A DNA stretch of 64,000 nt from Impatiens glandulifera (taxonomy: Eukaryota; Streptophyta; Magnoliopsida; Ericales; Balsaminaceae), in assembly GCF_907164915.1 (NCBI RefSeq), contig NC_061866.1:24073905-24137904 (forward strand), written 5' to 3'. Positions 1-10,805 of the stretch are shown in pieces. The stretch's first letter is position 1. Each line of letters opens with the position of its first letter. Position numbers and translations under genes: made by a program. A model generated the notes under the pieces. It made no database searches, was not told the origin of the DNA, and saw only the letters and a program-made list of their open reading frames with translations.

Positions 1-907
1 GTCTAACTTTATTAGACTTGTAAGTCTAATTGAAGCACGTCTAATGCCATGCTTGAGCAGTTGCTTGAAGCTAGCATCCGTCTACCCACGATCAACTAGC
101 TAGATGCTACTTTTGCTCCACTATTCCGTGCAGATCAGTACGACAACCAGTTGCAACCAATGAACTAATGCCACGTAAGCGAATATTCTTCCCACTATTT
201 TTTTCTTGTAGGACAATCCTAGAAGAATATTCGGCGCACTACTAGATTTGTATGGCCAAGATTATGGTGCTCAAAGTCTGTTGTACTTTTTTCAATGGAG
301 GCTTTCCAATGGGTATTCGCCATGTGTCATTATAGAAGATTCGACTGTTGGTACCTTCTCCCTATTTAAAGATCCTCAAGGACAACGGATGAATCATTGG
401 TATACACGCAAACATACAAGCTAATACACAAACGAACTACTAAGCTTACTGAATCTCACGAATTACTTTCTTGCTTTACTGTGTGTAGATCATGAGAGAT
501 ATATAATCAAAGTATTGTCTAGCTGAGTGATATTCTTCAATATATTATAATTTGAACAGAGTCTATTCTGTTCAATAGTGAGCTAGTCATGCATCTGTAT
601 TTGATTCTATGAAAAGTATAGTGAATCCTTTCGCTGGTTGGAAGAAGGGGTGACGTAGAAGAGTTTTTCTCCGAATTTCCATAAACAGCTCTTTGTGTCA
701 TTTATATTTTGTCATTTTCTCCTTCTTTGGTTCTTAGCTTCAAACCTGAGCAAACATTTCCGCACTTGAATCGTTTAAGAGTTTGTAAGGGTTTGTGAAG
801 AATAGAAAGTGATTTAAATCCCTAACAGGATTTCTATCAAACGTTTTTGTACGAAATTGTCATCAATAGTTAGACCCCCGTCTCTATTGGTGCCACCGAT
901 CCTATCA
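1..907 (+). mobile_element. TTAGAC-family copia LTR, 3' part
   Basis: The stretch matches, in order, the downstream half of the LTR at 6190-7900: the tail of the TTAGAC/GTCTAA repeats (1-50), the block with GAATATTCTTC and its reverse complement (181-233), a TATA-like TATTTAAA at 363-370, the conserved leader with GGTTGGAAGAAGGGGTGACG (635-655) and the terminus ending CCTATCA at 907. The 5' part lies outside the window. No primer-binding site or gag follows, since satellite DNA begins at once, so this is a solo LTR or a 3' LTR. The G-box seen in other copies (CACGTG) is CATGTG here. Confidence 0.8.
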
Positions 908-923
908 TACCATATTGTATAGT

Positions 924-2247
924 TTTATGTTATGTTGTATTTGTTTTTAATAATTAAAAGTCATCTCAATACAATAAAATTATTTTGTGACGAGCTTTAT
1001 TCATTTAGGATATTCTTAGAAAACGTATAGTTTAATTTAAAATAAGAGTTTTTTGAGTTAAAAAAATAATTTTATCGTATTTGAAATTAAACGTATTTTT
1101 CTTAATCTACTTTGATATATTTCTTGTGATTTTATTTTATATTTTATTATTTTTTATTTATTTAAATTAATTAAAACTAAACTAAGATTAAATTTTTAAT
1201 ATAAAAGTTATCTCAAATAAATAGAAATTATCGCAAACCATATTCGAATATTATTATCATAATGTATAAATTTATGTTACGTTCTATTTGTTTTTAATAA
1301 ATAAAAGTCATCTTAATACATTATAAATCGTTTTGTGATGAGCTTTTTTTATTTACGGATATTCTGAGAAAATCTGGTATTTTTATTAAAAATAAGAGTT
1401 TTTTTTTTGGTTAAAAATATAATTTTACAGCATTTGAAATTACACCAATTTTTCATAATCAATTTTCGAATATTTCGTGTGATTTTATTTCAAATTGTAG
1501 TATTTATCAATTATTACATTTAATTTAATCTAAACTCAAATTAGATTTGTAATATAAAAGTTACTATATTGTATCTTAGCCAAATAGAAATTACCACAAA
1601 CCTTATTCGAATACTATTTACTATATTGTATTATTTATGTTATGTTGTATTTGTTTTTAATAAGTAAAAGTCATATCAATACAATATAAATCATTTTGTG
1701 ACTAGCTTTATTAATTTCCGATATTCTAAGTAAATGGATAGTTTAATTTAAAATATGAGTTTTTTGGGTTAAAAAAATAATCTCATCGTATTTGAAATTA
1801 AACTGATTTTTCTTAATCTATTTTGGTATATTTCTTGTGATTTTATTTTATATTTTATTATTTTTCATTTCTTTCAATTAATTTAATCTAAACTAAGATT
1901 AGATTTGTAATATAAAAGTTATATAAACTAAATAGAAATTGTTGCAAACCGTATTCTTGCATTATTTATCATATTGTATAAATTTATGTTATTTGTTTTT
2001 AATAAATAAAAGTCATCTTAATAAATTATAAATCATTTTGTGACGAGCTTTTTTATTTTCGGATATTCTAAGAAAATCTTGTATTTTTATTTAAAATAAG
2101 AGTTAAAAATATAATCTTATAGCATTTGATATTACACCGATTTTCTTAATCTATTTTCGGATATTTTGTGTGATTTTATTTTAAATTGTAGTATATTTCA
2201 TTTATTACATTTAATTTAATCTAAACTAAAATTAGATTTGTAATATC
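924..2247. repeat. Satellite, four ~350 bp monomers in two dimers
   Basis: The phrase TTTATGTTA(T/C)GTT followed by TTTGTTTTTAATAA(A/T)TAAAAGTCAT recurs at 924, 1271, 1634 and 1983, spacings of 347, 363 and 349 bp. Monomers 1 and 3 share TAGTTTAATTTAAAATA and CTTAATCTA; monomers 2 and 4 share GGTATTTTTATT-like sequence, ATTACACC and AAATTGTAGTAT. The true unit is therefore a dimer of about 711 bp present twice. There is no coding potential. It abuts a copia LTR end on the left and gypsy LTR sequence on the right. Confidence 0.75.
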
Positions 2248-3290
2248 CCATTGGACAATTAACATTTAGTGACATGGAAAGTGGAGATTGCTCCATTTAA
2301 AATATTATGACATATTTTAAAAATGAAAAAATCAATCCAGTGTCAAGGGTATTAAGTGGGTCTTTAGGCCCTAGGGTTTCCCTTATGAATTCCCTATAAA
2401 TACCACCTTTACCACCCTATCAAAACCTATCTCTCTCTTTTCACATTCACGTGACCTTCTTCTTCTTTTTTTAAACTCCTTTTCATTATCTCATAGCCCT
2501 AGGATGCCCAATTCCTTGCACAACCGAAATCAAAAGCAGCCATATTGTAAGCTTCTGATTTCCTTTTTTTTTTGTTTTACAATGTTTTGCCTATTTCATT
2601 AAATAAAATTTATCGCATGCTTTAATTTATTGTTTTCTTGGCCTCTTTAATTTCGTGCATGATCATGTAAATATGTATGTTATGTAACATGAATAAAAAA
2701 ATAGAAAGTTCAAAATTAAAACAAAGACATAGCCGAATTATGATTAAAAAATAAGTACCCTATACGTCTTTCACTTTGTATTTTTGGTTTTCTGCCTTCC
2801 TCATCTCCCCTTTGGCCAAAATTTTATATGCATTTTAATTACTATAGTTTTGAGAGCATATGAAAATTCATAAATTTATGAACTGTTTTGACAAGTATAT
2901 AAATTGAAAAACCGAAACTGACCCAAAACTTGCATGTTTTCATTTTTTAATTTTTAAATGTTTATTCTTATCTTTGAACATATCACGTTTAGGTGAATTT
3001 TTGTAGGAATGTTATTTAATGCAAATAGAATAACATATAAAAAAAATTAGACAATTCTAAATAGTTTTGCTTGAAAAATAAAAACATTATATAAGAAGTG
3101 ATCAAAATATGCATGTTCTTAATTGTAAATATTGATCTTGAATATTTTGTGTGACCTTTGTGTGAAATTTTATATTTATATTATATTGTTATAAATTATT
3201 GTTTAAAATTAGTTTTGGCCAAAAATATTATGGGTTTTTGTCTTGTCTCGGGTTACTTAGTCGTGTTGTTTGAATTTTAAGGTCGTCCTA
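2248..3290 (+). mobile_element. Ty3/gypsy LTR and leader, first copy
   Basis: From CCATTGGACAATTAACATTTAG onward this aligns with 12340-13140 and, less closely, with 49918-50330 and 56285-56600. It contains a promoter-like TATAAATA at 2395-2402 preceded by CCCTAGGGTTTCCCTTATG, which all copies share. The upstream U3 part is missing and replaced by the satellite. Downstream it runs without a clear LTR end into the gag/RT remnant. The family assignment comes from those linked coding remnants. Confidence 0.6.
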
Positions 3291-6081
3291 CCAAAAAGAG
3301 TGGTCACTACTGCTACCGACGCTTTTCCAGCGACGCTTCTGATCCCAAAATAATTTCAGCAATTGAAGAATTGCAGAGACGCTCCACTGTCGATGCTTTG
3401 AGTTCTTTCTCATGGCTAAACTTGTTGATGATGCTTTGTTTTTTTCTTTTATTATTTTTTTGAATTTTGAATTTGAGGTTTGTGGCTTGTTTGATCCTTG
3501 GATAGAAAAAAATGAAAATCTAATCCTTAACTAAAATTGAACATAACCTTTACCTAGACTTAAGATTTATTTACTTTTTGGAAAGCTGTAGAAAGGTCTA
3601 TTCAGAATAAGAGCCAGACAAGCACGTCAAACTCAAAGACAAATACACATCAAGAAAATTCATTTCTCTTAAACAGAGTCAACAATCATCACAATCAAGG
3701 AATGCCACTACTGCTCCACCTGGTTTTAATTTGACAACTTTGGGATGCCATTGTCGAAGGCCTTAAAGGATTTGTTTCAAGACAAGTTAATCGAAATGAT
3801 AACACCAGAACCTGGGAGATAGTAATGGGCAAGTTCGCAAATGAGTGGTGCGAATACCACCAGGCTAGAAGGAATTCCACCGATTTTAGTTTCACTCTTA
3901 TACACAAGATTCAAGATTTGATCGATGCTGAGATAATCCCAGTACCTAAGGCTAAAATCAACTGATAACTTGCAGCATGAAACATTACTTAGAAAAACAA
4001 GAGAATTTATCCACTTCAAAAGAAACAATTGAAATAAATCTTAACAAAGAAGAAGATTCTCATATTGTTTTAATTTGTAAAAGTTTAAATGATTTAGAAT
4101 GAGAGAATCTAACTAAATATTTAAAAAAGAACAAAGATGATTTTGCATGGTCCTATAAAGATATGCCAGGTAATTATCTAGAAATCATCCAACACCGCAT
4201 ACCACTTTACGAAGACGCAAAACTAGTGAATCAAAAGATCTAGAGAATGTAGGCAGATATCGTAGACAAAATCAAGGAGGAAGTTCAGAAGCAGCTCGAC
4301 GTAGGATTCCTCGACGTGGTAGATTACCTGGAATGATCATGTAAATATGTATGTTATGTAACATGAATAAAAAAATAGAAAGTTCAAAATCAAAACAAAG
4401 TCATAGCCGAAATATGATTAAAAAATAAGTACCCTTTACGTCTGTGACTTTGTATTTTTGGTTTTCCACCTTTCTCACCTCCCTTGTGGATGAAATTGTA
4501 TATGCATGCTAATTACTACAGTTTTGAGAACATATAAAAAATTTAGAAATTTATGAACTGTTTTGACAAGTATATAAATTGAAAAACCGAAACTGACCCA
4601 AAACATGCATGTTTTTATTTTTTTAATTTGTAAATTTTTGTTCTTAGCTTTGAACTTATTACGTTTAGGTGAATTTTCGTAGGAATGTTATTTAATACAA
4701 ATAGAATAACATATAAAAAAATTAGACAATTCTAAATAATTTTGCTTGAAAAATAAAAACATTATATAAGAAGTGATCAAAATATGCCTGTTCTTAATTG
4801 AAAATATTGATCTTGAATATTTTGTGTGATCTTTGTGTGAAATTTTATATTTATGTTATATTGTTATAAATTATTGTATATTATTAGTTTTGTCCAAAAA
4901 TATTATGGGTTTTTGTCTTGTCTCGGGTTACTAGGTCGTGTTGTTTGAATTTTAAGGTTGTCATACCAAAAAGAATGGCCACGGCTGTTGCCGATGCTTT
5001 TCCATCGACGATTTTGATCCCAAAATAATTCCAGCATTTGAAGAATTGCAGAGTCACTCCACTGCCGATGCTTTGAGTTCTTTCTCATGGATAAACTTGC
5101 TGATGACACTTTCCATCCTATGCTTGCTACATTCCTTCAAATTTTTGGCTTTTATTTTATATTTATGTATAGCTTTAGGTTTGTATTTTTTTTTTGCTTT
5201 TTTTTATAATTTTGAATTTGAGATTTGTGGCTTGTTTGATTCTTGGTTAGAAAAAAATTAAAATCTAATCCTTAACTAAAATTGAATATAGCCTTTACCT
5301 AGACCTAAGATTTATTTATTTTTTGGAAAGCTGCAGAAGGTCTATTCAGAATAAGAGCCAGACAAGAACGTCAAACTCAAAGACAAAATACTCATCAAGA
5401 AAATTCATTTCTCCTAAACAGAATCAACAATCATCACAAGTAAGGAGTTCCACTACTGCTCCATCTGGTTTTAATTTGACGACTTGGGGATGCCATTATC
5501 GAAGGCCTTAAAGGACTTGTTGCAAGATAAGTTGATCGAAATGATAACACCAGAACCTGGGAGAGTAGTAATGGGCAAGTTCGCAAATGAGTGGTGCGAA
5601 TACCACCAGGCTAGAGGGTATTCCACCGATTTCAGTTTCACTCTTAGACACAAGATTCAAGATTTGATCGATGCCGAGATAATCCAAGTACCTATGGTTA
5701 AAATCAACTGATAACTTGCAGCATGAAACATTACTTAGAAAAACAAGAGAATTTATCCACTTCAAAAGAAACAATTGAAATAAATCTTAACAAAGAAGAA
5801 GATTCTCATATTGTTTTAATTTGTAAAAGTTTAAATGATTTAGAATGAGAGAATCTAACTAAATATTTAAAAAAGAACAAAGATGATTTTGCATGGTCCT
5901 ATAAAGATATGCCAGGTAATTATCTAGAAATCATCCAACACCGCATACCACTTTACGAAGACGCAAAACTAGTGAATCAAAAGATCTAGAGAATGTAGGC
6001 AGATATCGTAGACAAAATCAAGGAGGAAGTTCAGAAGCAGCTCGACGTAGGATTCCTCGAAGTGGTAGATTACCTGGAATG
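2659..6081 (+). repeat. Tandem duplication of ~1.7 kb inside the gypsy element
   Basis: Unit 1 (2659-4332) and unit 2 (4333-6078) are direct copies running from GATCATGTAAATATG through leader, gag end and the start of the RT. The junction CCTGGAATGATCATG joins the unit end (CCTGGAATGGATC at 6074-6085) to the unit start (GTGCATGATCATG at 2656), with the shared trinucleotide ATG at the join. Unit 1 lacks about 72 bp that unit 2 has near 5105-5185. Several stop codons and small indels differ between units, so the duplication is not recent. Confidence 0.8.
3296..4335 (+). pseudogene. Gypsy gag end and RT start, unit 1 (decayed)
   Basis: Reading across stops and shifts, 3740-3965 encodes LSKALKDLFQDKLIEMIT... 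and then CEYHQAR, followed by HKIQDLIDAE, which is the C-terminal gag zinc-knuckle-like region of Tat/Ogre-type gypsy elements, with the cysteine and histidine ligands partly lost. 4138-4332 encodes FAWSYKDMPG ... HRIPLY ... KIKEEVQKQLD, the N-terminal border of a gypsy reverse transcriptase. An in-frame stop interrupts the gag just after TPEPGR. The reading ends at the tandem duplication junction. It cannot make a working product. Confidence 0.65.
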
Positions 6082-6189
6082 GATCGCCAATGTAGTCCCA
6101 ATCGAGAAGAAAGATGGAAAGATCTGAGTGCGTAGACTATCAAGATCAAGTCATGCCCTTCGGGCTGAAGAACGCAGGAGCAACATATT
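4960..6189 (+). pseudogene. Gypsy gag end and RT fragment, unit 2 (internal deletion)
   Basis: The gag end is open here for 75 codons (5484-5711) and reads ...GKFANEWCEYHQARGYST... then RHKIQDLIDAEII. The RT part (5885-6189) reads FAWSYKDMPG, HRIPLYEDAK, KIKEEVQKQLD, GFLEVVDYLEW, VVPIEKKDGK, VDYQD and then jumps to VMPFGLKNAGATY. In intact gypsy RTs roughly 60 to 70 residues, including the first catalytic-aspartate region, lie between VDYRD and MPFGLKNAGATY, so there is an internal deletion near 6145-6152. The frame stops where the TTAGAC LTR begins at 6190. A gypsy lineage of Tat/Ogre type is inferred from these motifs. Confidence 0.7.
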
Positions 6190-7900
6190 TATTGGGTCAA
6201 ATTATTTTGACTAAGTGTCAAAGTAATTTGACCATTGAATTTTGATGATGAATGCATTTAAACTCAATCTATGTCGTCTAATCGTGTTTGGTGCAGGTGT
6301 ATCGAAAACAGGTTATAAGTCTTAATGAGGTTCATTAGACTGATTGGGCATTAGATGGATTGAGTTAGACGTAGTTAGACGTCTAGTCTAATACATGGAG
6401 TTAGACGTATAGTCTAACAGACGTAGTTAGGTGTGCAGTCTAACAGATGTAGTTAGACGTGCAGTCTAACACATGGAGTTAGATGTGCAGTCTAACACAC
6501 AGTTAGACGTGCAGTCTAATACACGGAGTTAGACGTGCAGTCTAACAGATGTAGTTAGACATGTAGTCTAATACACGGAGTTAGACGTGCAGTCCAATAC
6601 ACGGAGTTTGACGTGCAGTCTAACAGACGTAGTTAGACTTGTAGTCTAACACACGGAGTTAGACGTGCAGTCTAATAGATGAGAGTTAGACGTGCAGTCT
6701 AATAGATGAGAGTTAGACGTGTAGTCTAACTAATGGAAGTTAGACGTGTAGTCTAACTCCTTCAGATTAGTTTGAAGGAATGTATAGTTAGACATGCAGT
6801 CTAACTAATGAAACTTATACGTGCAGTCTAACTCCTTCAGATTAGTCTGAAGGGATGTATAGTTAGACGTGAAGTCTAACTAATGGAAGTTAGACGTGCA
6901 GTTTAACTCTTTCAGATTAGTCTGAAGGGATGTGTTATTAGACGTGTTGTCTAATCCCATGAGACTAAGTGGTCTAATGGATCCTACTATTAGACGGGGG
7001 TGTCTAATTTCTTTAGACGAGGTCGTCTAAGTTAAATACGTCTAATGTTATGCTTAAGTAGTTTCTTGAAGCTAGCACCCGTCTACCCACGATCAAATAG
7101 ATGTACTCTACTCCTGCTCAACATTCCAGTGAAGATCAGTACGATAGCCAATTGCAACCAATTGATCAATGTCACGTAAGCAAATATTCTTCCCACTACT
7201 CGTTTTTGCAGGAATATCCTAGAAGAATATTTGGCGCACTACCAGATTTGTACGGACACGATCCTAGTGCTCTAAGTCTGCTGTGTACTATGGAGGCGTT
7301 CTAATGGAAGCTCGCCACGTGTCATTATGAAAGATTCGACTGTTAGTACCTGCTCCTTATTTAAAGATTCTGAAGGACAACGGAAGAATTTCAAGAAGAA
7401 GAGAATTTGCTGAGCACTGCTTGAATTACAGAGTATTCAATCTACGCATATAAACGAGCTACTTTCTTACTTTTACTGTATGTTTTATCAAGAGAGAGTT
7501 GAAATCAAAGTATTGTTTTAGCTGAGTGATATACTTCATCATATTGTAAGTTAAACAGAGTCTGTTATGTTCAACAGTGAGCTATTCGTGCATATGTATT
7601 TGATTCAAAATAAATTATAGTGAATCCTTCCGGTGGTTGGAAGAAGGGGTGACGTAGGAGAGTTAACTTCGAACATCCATAAACAAACTGCTGTGTCTTT
7701 TCATTTTGTCATCTTCTCAATCTTGGTTCTTAGCTTCAAACCTAAGCAAACGTTTCCGCACTTGAATCGTTTAAGAGTGTGCAAGGGTTTGTGTAGAATA
7801 GAAAGTGATTCAAATCCTTAACAGGATTTCTATCAAATCGTTAGTTCTAAGTTGACATCAATAGCCAGACCCATCTCTATCGATTACACCGATCCTATCA
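6190..7900 (+). mobile_element. TTAGAC-family copia 5' LTR
   Basis: The LTR opens TATTGGGTCAAATTATTTTG (other copies have TGTTGGGTC) and ends GATCCTATCA at 7900. It contains the hairpin array (6362-7035), a conserved block with GAATATTCTTC-like motifs, CACGTG at 7316-7321, TATTTAAA at 7358-7365 and the leader GGTTGGAAGAAGGGGTGACG. It is followed at once by a degenerate tRNA-Met primer-binding site and gag, so it acts as a 5' LTR. It was inserted into the gypsy RT. Confidence 0.8.
6362..7035. repeat. Array of TTAGAC-N5-GTCTAA hairpin units
   Basis: About two dozen units of roughly 20 to 25 bp. A typical unit is GTTAGACGTGCAGTCTAAC, in which 7-base arms GTTAGAC and GTCTAAC flank the loop GTGCA. 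Spacers such as ACACGGA and AGACGTA vary. The last third carries longer spacers with CTCCTTCAGATTAGTCTGAAGG, which is itself an inverted repeat. Confidence 0.9.
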
Positions 7901-7901
7901 A

Positions 7902-7915
7902 TTAGTATTAGAGAG
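7902..7915 (+). promoter_or_regulatory. Degenerate primer-binding site (tRNA-Met)
   Basis: TTAGTATTAGAGAG directly follows the LTR end and matches the plant copia primer-binding site TGGTATCAGAGC with several changes. The position, one or two bases after the CA terminus and about 30 bases before the gag ATG, supports the call. Confidence 0.6.
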
Positions 7916-7944
7916 ACGTTTCTATTCTCAAGCATTTTCATATA

Positions 7945-9560
7945 ATGTCGACCATAACCAAAGATGCCAGTGCAACCGGAATCCCCACATTTTCGTCTCT
8001 TCATGACGATATGTGGAGTGTCATCACAGATGGTCCTATCAAGATCGATAAGGAGAAATCTGAATGGACCAGTGAAGACAAGAGGAAGAACAACCTCAAC
8101 AACATGGCCCTAGATGTTCTATATATATCTCTCGATGATAGCATGTTCAACTACATCATCGAGTGTGATACTGCTAAAGAGGTCTGGGACAGACTCACCC
8201 AACTGTGTGAGGGAAATGAGCAAACCAAGGAAAACAAGATCATGGTTGCCACTCAATAGTTTGATAGTTTCAAGATGCGTCCCGGTGAAACAATGAACGA
8301 GTTCGACACTAGATTCAGCTAGATTGTCTCCGCTTTATCTATCCTTGGCAAGACCTATAGCAACGAAGAGCTTTCTATTAAGGTCATGCGTGCTCTTTCG
8401 AGAGAATGGGACATAAAGACGATGGCTATGAGGGAATCCAAATACCTCAACATGATCTCGCTCTTTGACCTGTTCGGTGATCTCAAGGACTACGAGTTCG
8501 AGCTGAAGTGTAGGATTGAAAAAGATAAATCCACATCTATTATCATTGCCAATGCATTGGTGACTGCTGAAGAGCCACCAGTCGCTACTGATGTGAAGAC
8601 GGCGGCTCAGCAACTGAGCAGCGATGCCATGTCTCTCTTCGTGAAGACTTTTGGCGACTTAATGAAGAAGAGCAAATCTAACTCAAGGTCTTCAAATTCC
8701 AATGATAATAAGAAATCTAAAGCTAATATTAAATGTTATAACTGTGGCATTACAGGTCATTACCAATCGGAATGCCGGAAGCTTAAGCGTGAAGATAAGA
8801 AGGATGAAGAAAAAGAGTTGAAGGCTCTTATGGCATGAGACGGGAAGAACAGAAGAAACCACCGTGATTCTTACTTCTCATCCAGTGATAGTGATGAATA
8901 AGAAGTGGCTTGCTTCATGGCAAGAGAAGATGAAGAAGAGACTCATGAAACTGAGGTATTTGACTTTTCTTCTGAAAAGTTTTCAACGGAACAACTGGTA
9001 GCTACACTAGATGACATGGTCATAGAGTACAATAAGCTAGCAGAATCCCTAAATGAAACAAAATCGTCAACTAAAGTGTGTCAACCGATTTTATCTCAAA
9101 CTGAAGATTCAAATGTTTTTGAAAAGAAAGTAGTAGAGATCTCATCCGAGAATGAGATGCTCAAAGAATATATTCAAACTCTTTCTGCTGAAAACAAGAG
9201 GCTAAACTATGTTGTCAATGCATGAACAAGGTCTGGAGAAGCTGTCAAATATCAGATCTGCATGTTAAAACTTGTTGCATCTAGATCTGGTTTAAGATTT
9301 GATGGAGATGATCCAAACCGGTCTTGCAAAAAGTCAAACTCATCGCATAACAAGCTTAAGCCAACAAGCTTTGTTAAAGGAAGTTTAACTGATATTAAAT
9401 ATGATCCCATTCATGAGGAAGTAGCTTTTAAAAATGAAATAACTTATGTTCCGCCAACTGTCAGCTGGCTGAAAAATAAGTTAGAAGCAGCCAGGAGGTC
9501 TGGCAACCTAAAACCTGATTCAAAGTCAAGGAGTTTTAAAAGAATGTCTTATTCATAAAC
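7945..9560 (+). pseudogene. Copia gag of the TTAGAC-family element
   Basis: A single frame runs from the ATG at 7945 through in-frame stops at 8257, about 8320, 8836, about 8900 and 9223 to 9558. The N-terminal part (ITDGPIKI, EKSEW, NEQTKENKIMVATQ, ETMNEFDTRF) is the UBN2-type gag domain that assembles the particle. One CCHC zinc knuckle that would bind RNA is intact at 8734-8775 (CYNCGITGHYQSEC). A coiled-coil-like acidic tail follows (MVIEYNKLAESLNE). After 9560 a trace of the junction before the protease is readable (WVP.FVNRFLC near 9700), then pol is missing. The frame is preserved with only point stops, so the gag decayed by substitution. Confidence 0.85.
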
Positions 9561-9928
9561 TAAGGGATCAGTGACTAGTAGGAAGACGTCTTCTAAGTCA
9601 AAATCATACGCATTAATCACAACACAAAATGGGAAATGTATTAGAATATCTCAGATATGGATTCGTAAGAGATAATTGATCGAGCACCCAATTGAATATG
9701 GGTACCAAACTTTGTAAATAGATTCTTGTGTAGGTGATGCAGGAGGGCTGCAGGAAGGAAGCATGGAGAATACTCTATTGAGTATACATCTTAGAAGATC
9801 AACAATGGCCTTGGCAATGCTAGAAGACTAAGTGTTTTTATGTGTTAAAAAAACAATTATTTTTGGTCCTAAGGACCTCAAAACATTTGTTTATTCATTT
9901 TGTACATGCACAAAAAGAGAGGGAGAAG
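9561..9928 (+). mobile_element. 3' end of the gag-only copia, with polypurine tract
   Basis: After the truncated gag/protease border the sequence resembles a copia 3' untranslated region and ends in a purine run, AAAAAGAGAGGGAGAAG at about 9911-9928, as expected of a polypurine tract. No protease, integrase or reverse transcriptase lies between gag and this tract. The following sequence does not match the 5' LTR start, so the matching 3' LTR is not visible. Confidence 0.5.
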
Positions 9929-10680
9929 TTATTTTGAAAATAAAGATACACTCAGACAAAAGGCCTTAATCGGTCTATTAGACGAGGTCGTCTAAAGGAA
10001 AAAGCGTGTACTTAGACAAATTTTTGCTCACAATCTATGCATCTAAGTCTATGTGTCTTGGTTTATAACATGCACGGTTAGACGTACACGTCTAATAGAC
10101 GTTAGACATTTTTACGTCAAGAGAAAGTGGATGCTCACGTCTAACCAAACACACGTCTCATACGTGTTGTTCATGCGTAATTATACATATATGTCTAATG
10201 GACGTTAGACGTATATAAGACACGTGATTAGACGTTGCGTTTAATAGACCCATGCGTCTAATAGACGTTTAGATTTCATAGATGGGTGCAGTAAGAAAAA
10301 CGTCTAACTACGTGTGTATTAGACCGATCAAGGATAGCTGTCCCACGTGAGGAGATATTTATTTTCCCCCCTCAAACTTAAAAACAGTCATCTCCAAATA
10401 ACATGAAGACACGTGTCTTTCAAAGTTAAGAGAGATTGACTAATATACCCTCAATATAATGATGACTCTTTGGAAAGGACGTCTAATATTAATTGATGGG
10501 CCATACCCCTAGGAAAAATGACGGTTATCCTATATGACTCTTGATAGTCTATATAAGGACAATTTTGCATGAGATTGAAAACTTTTTCTCACTCAAGCTT
10601 TCTAAGAACCCTAGATTTCATTGATCTTCTTTCTCAAAAACTTTTACTCTTTGTGTGACTGTTAATATTCTTCTAAAAAT
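9929..10680 (+). other. Retroelement-like leader with scattered TTAGAC inverted repeats
   Basis: Non-coding. Inverted repeats such as TTAGACGTACACGTCTAA (10077-10096) and AGACGTTAGAC are spread irregularly over 9980-10330, unlike the regular arrays of the LTRs. A TATA-like CTATATAAGG at 10550-10559 is followed by CT-rich sequence and the start of a coding remnant. It may be the promoter end of a related element. Confidence 0.4.
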
Positions 10681-10682
10681 TG

Positions 10683-10805
10683 GGAAACAAGAGAATCACG
10701 CTTGGTCATTGTACTCTACAGGTTGATTTTCCTTCCGTATACACGTTCGATCAGCAAGATGTGGTCGAAATATTCAGATTCCTTGAATATTTTGGTATGG
10801 GAAAG
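10683..10805 (+). pseudogene. N-terminal fragment of a retroelement accessory ORF
   Basis: One frame reads GNKRITLGHCTLQVDF, then PSVYTFDQQDVVEIF, then RFLEYFGMGK, and ends at the reversed LTR that begins at 10806. The pattern VDF.S......D...M..F..LE..G resembles the start of the accessory protein found between pol and the 3' LTR in some plant copia elements. No ATG is present at the likely start (TTG is). The function of that protein family is not known to me. Confidence 0.35.

Noticed and set aside
177..215. A mini-intron in the LTR (GTAAG ... TTTCTTGTAG / TTGCAG)
   Set aside because: Donor- and acceptor-like sequences recur in all copies, but the interval is only about 36 to 40 bases, below the size at which plants splice.
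6362..7035. Hairpin repeat arrays resembling a CRISPR array
   Set aside because: The spacers are repetitive and not unique, units are about 22 bp, the context is an LTR in plant nuclear DNA and there are no cas genes.
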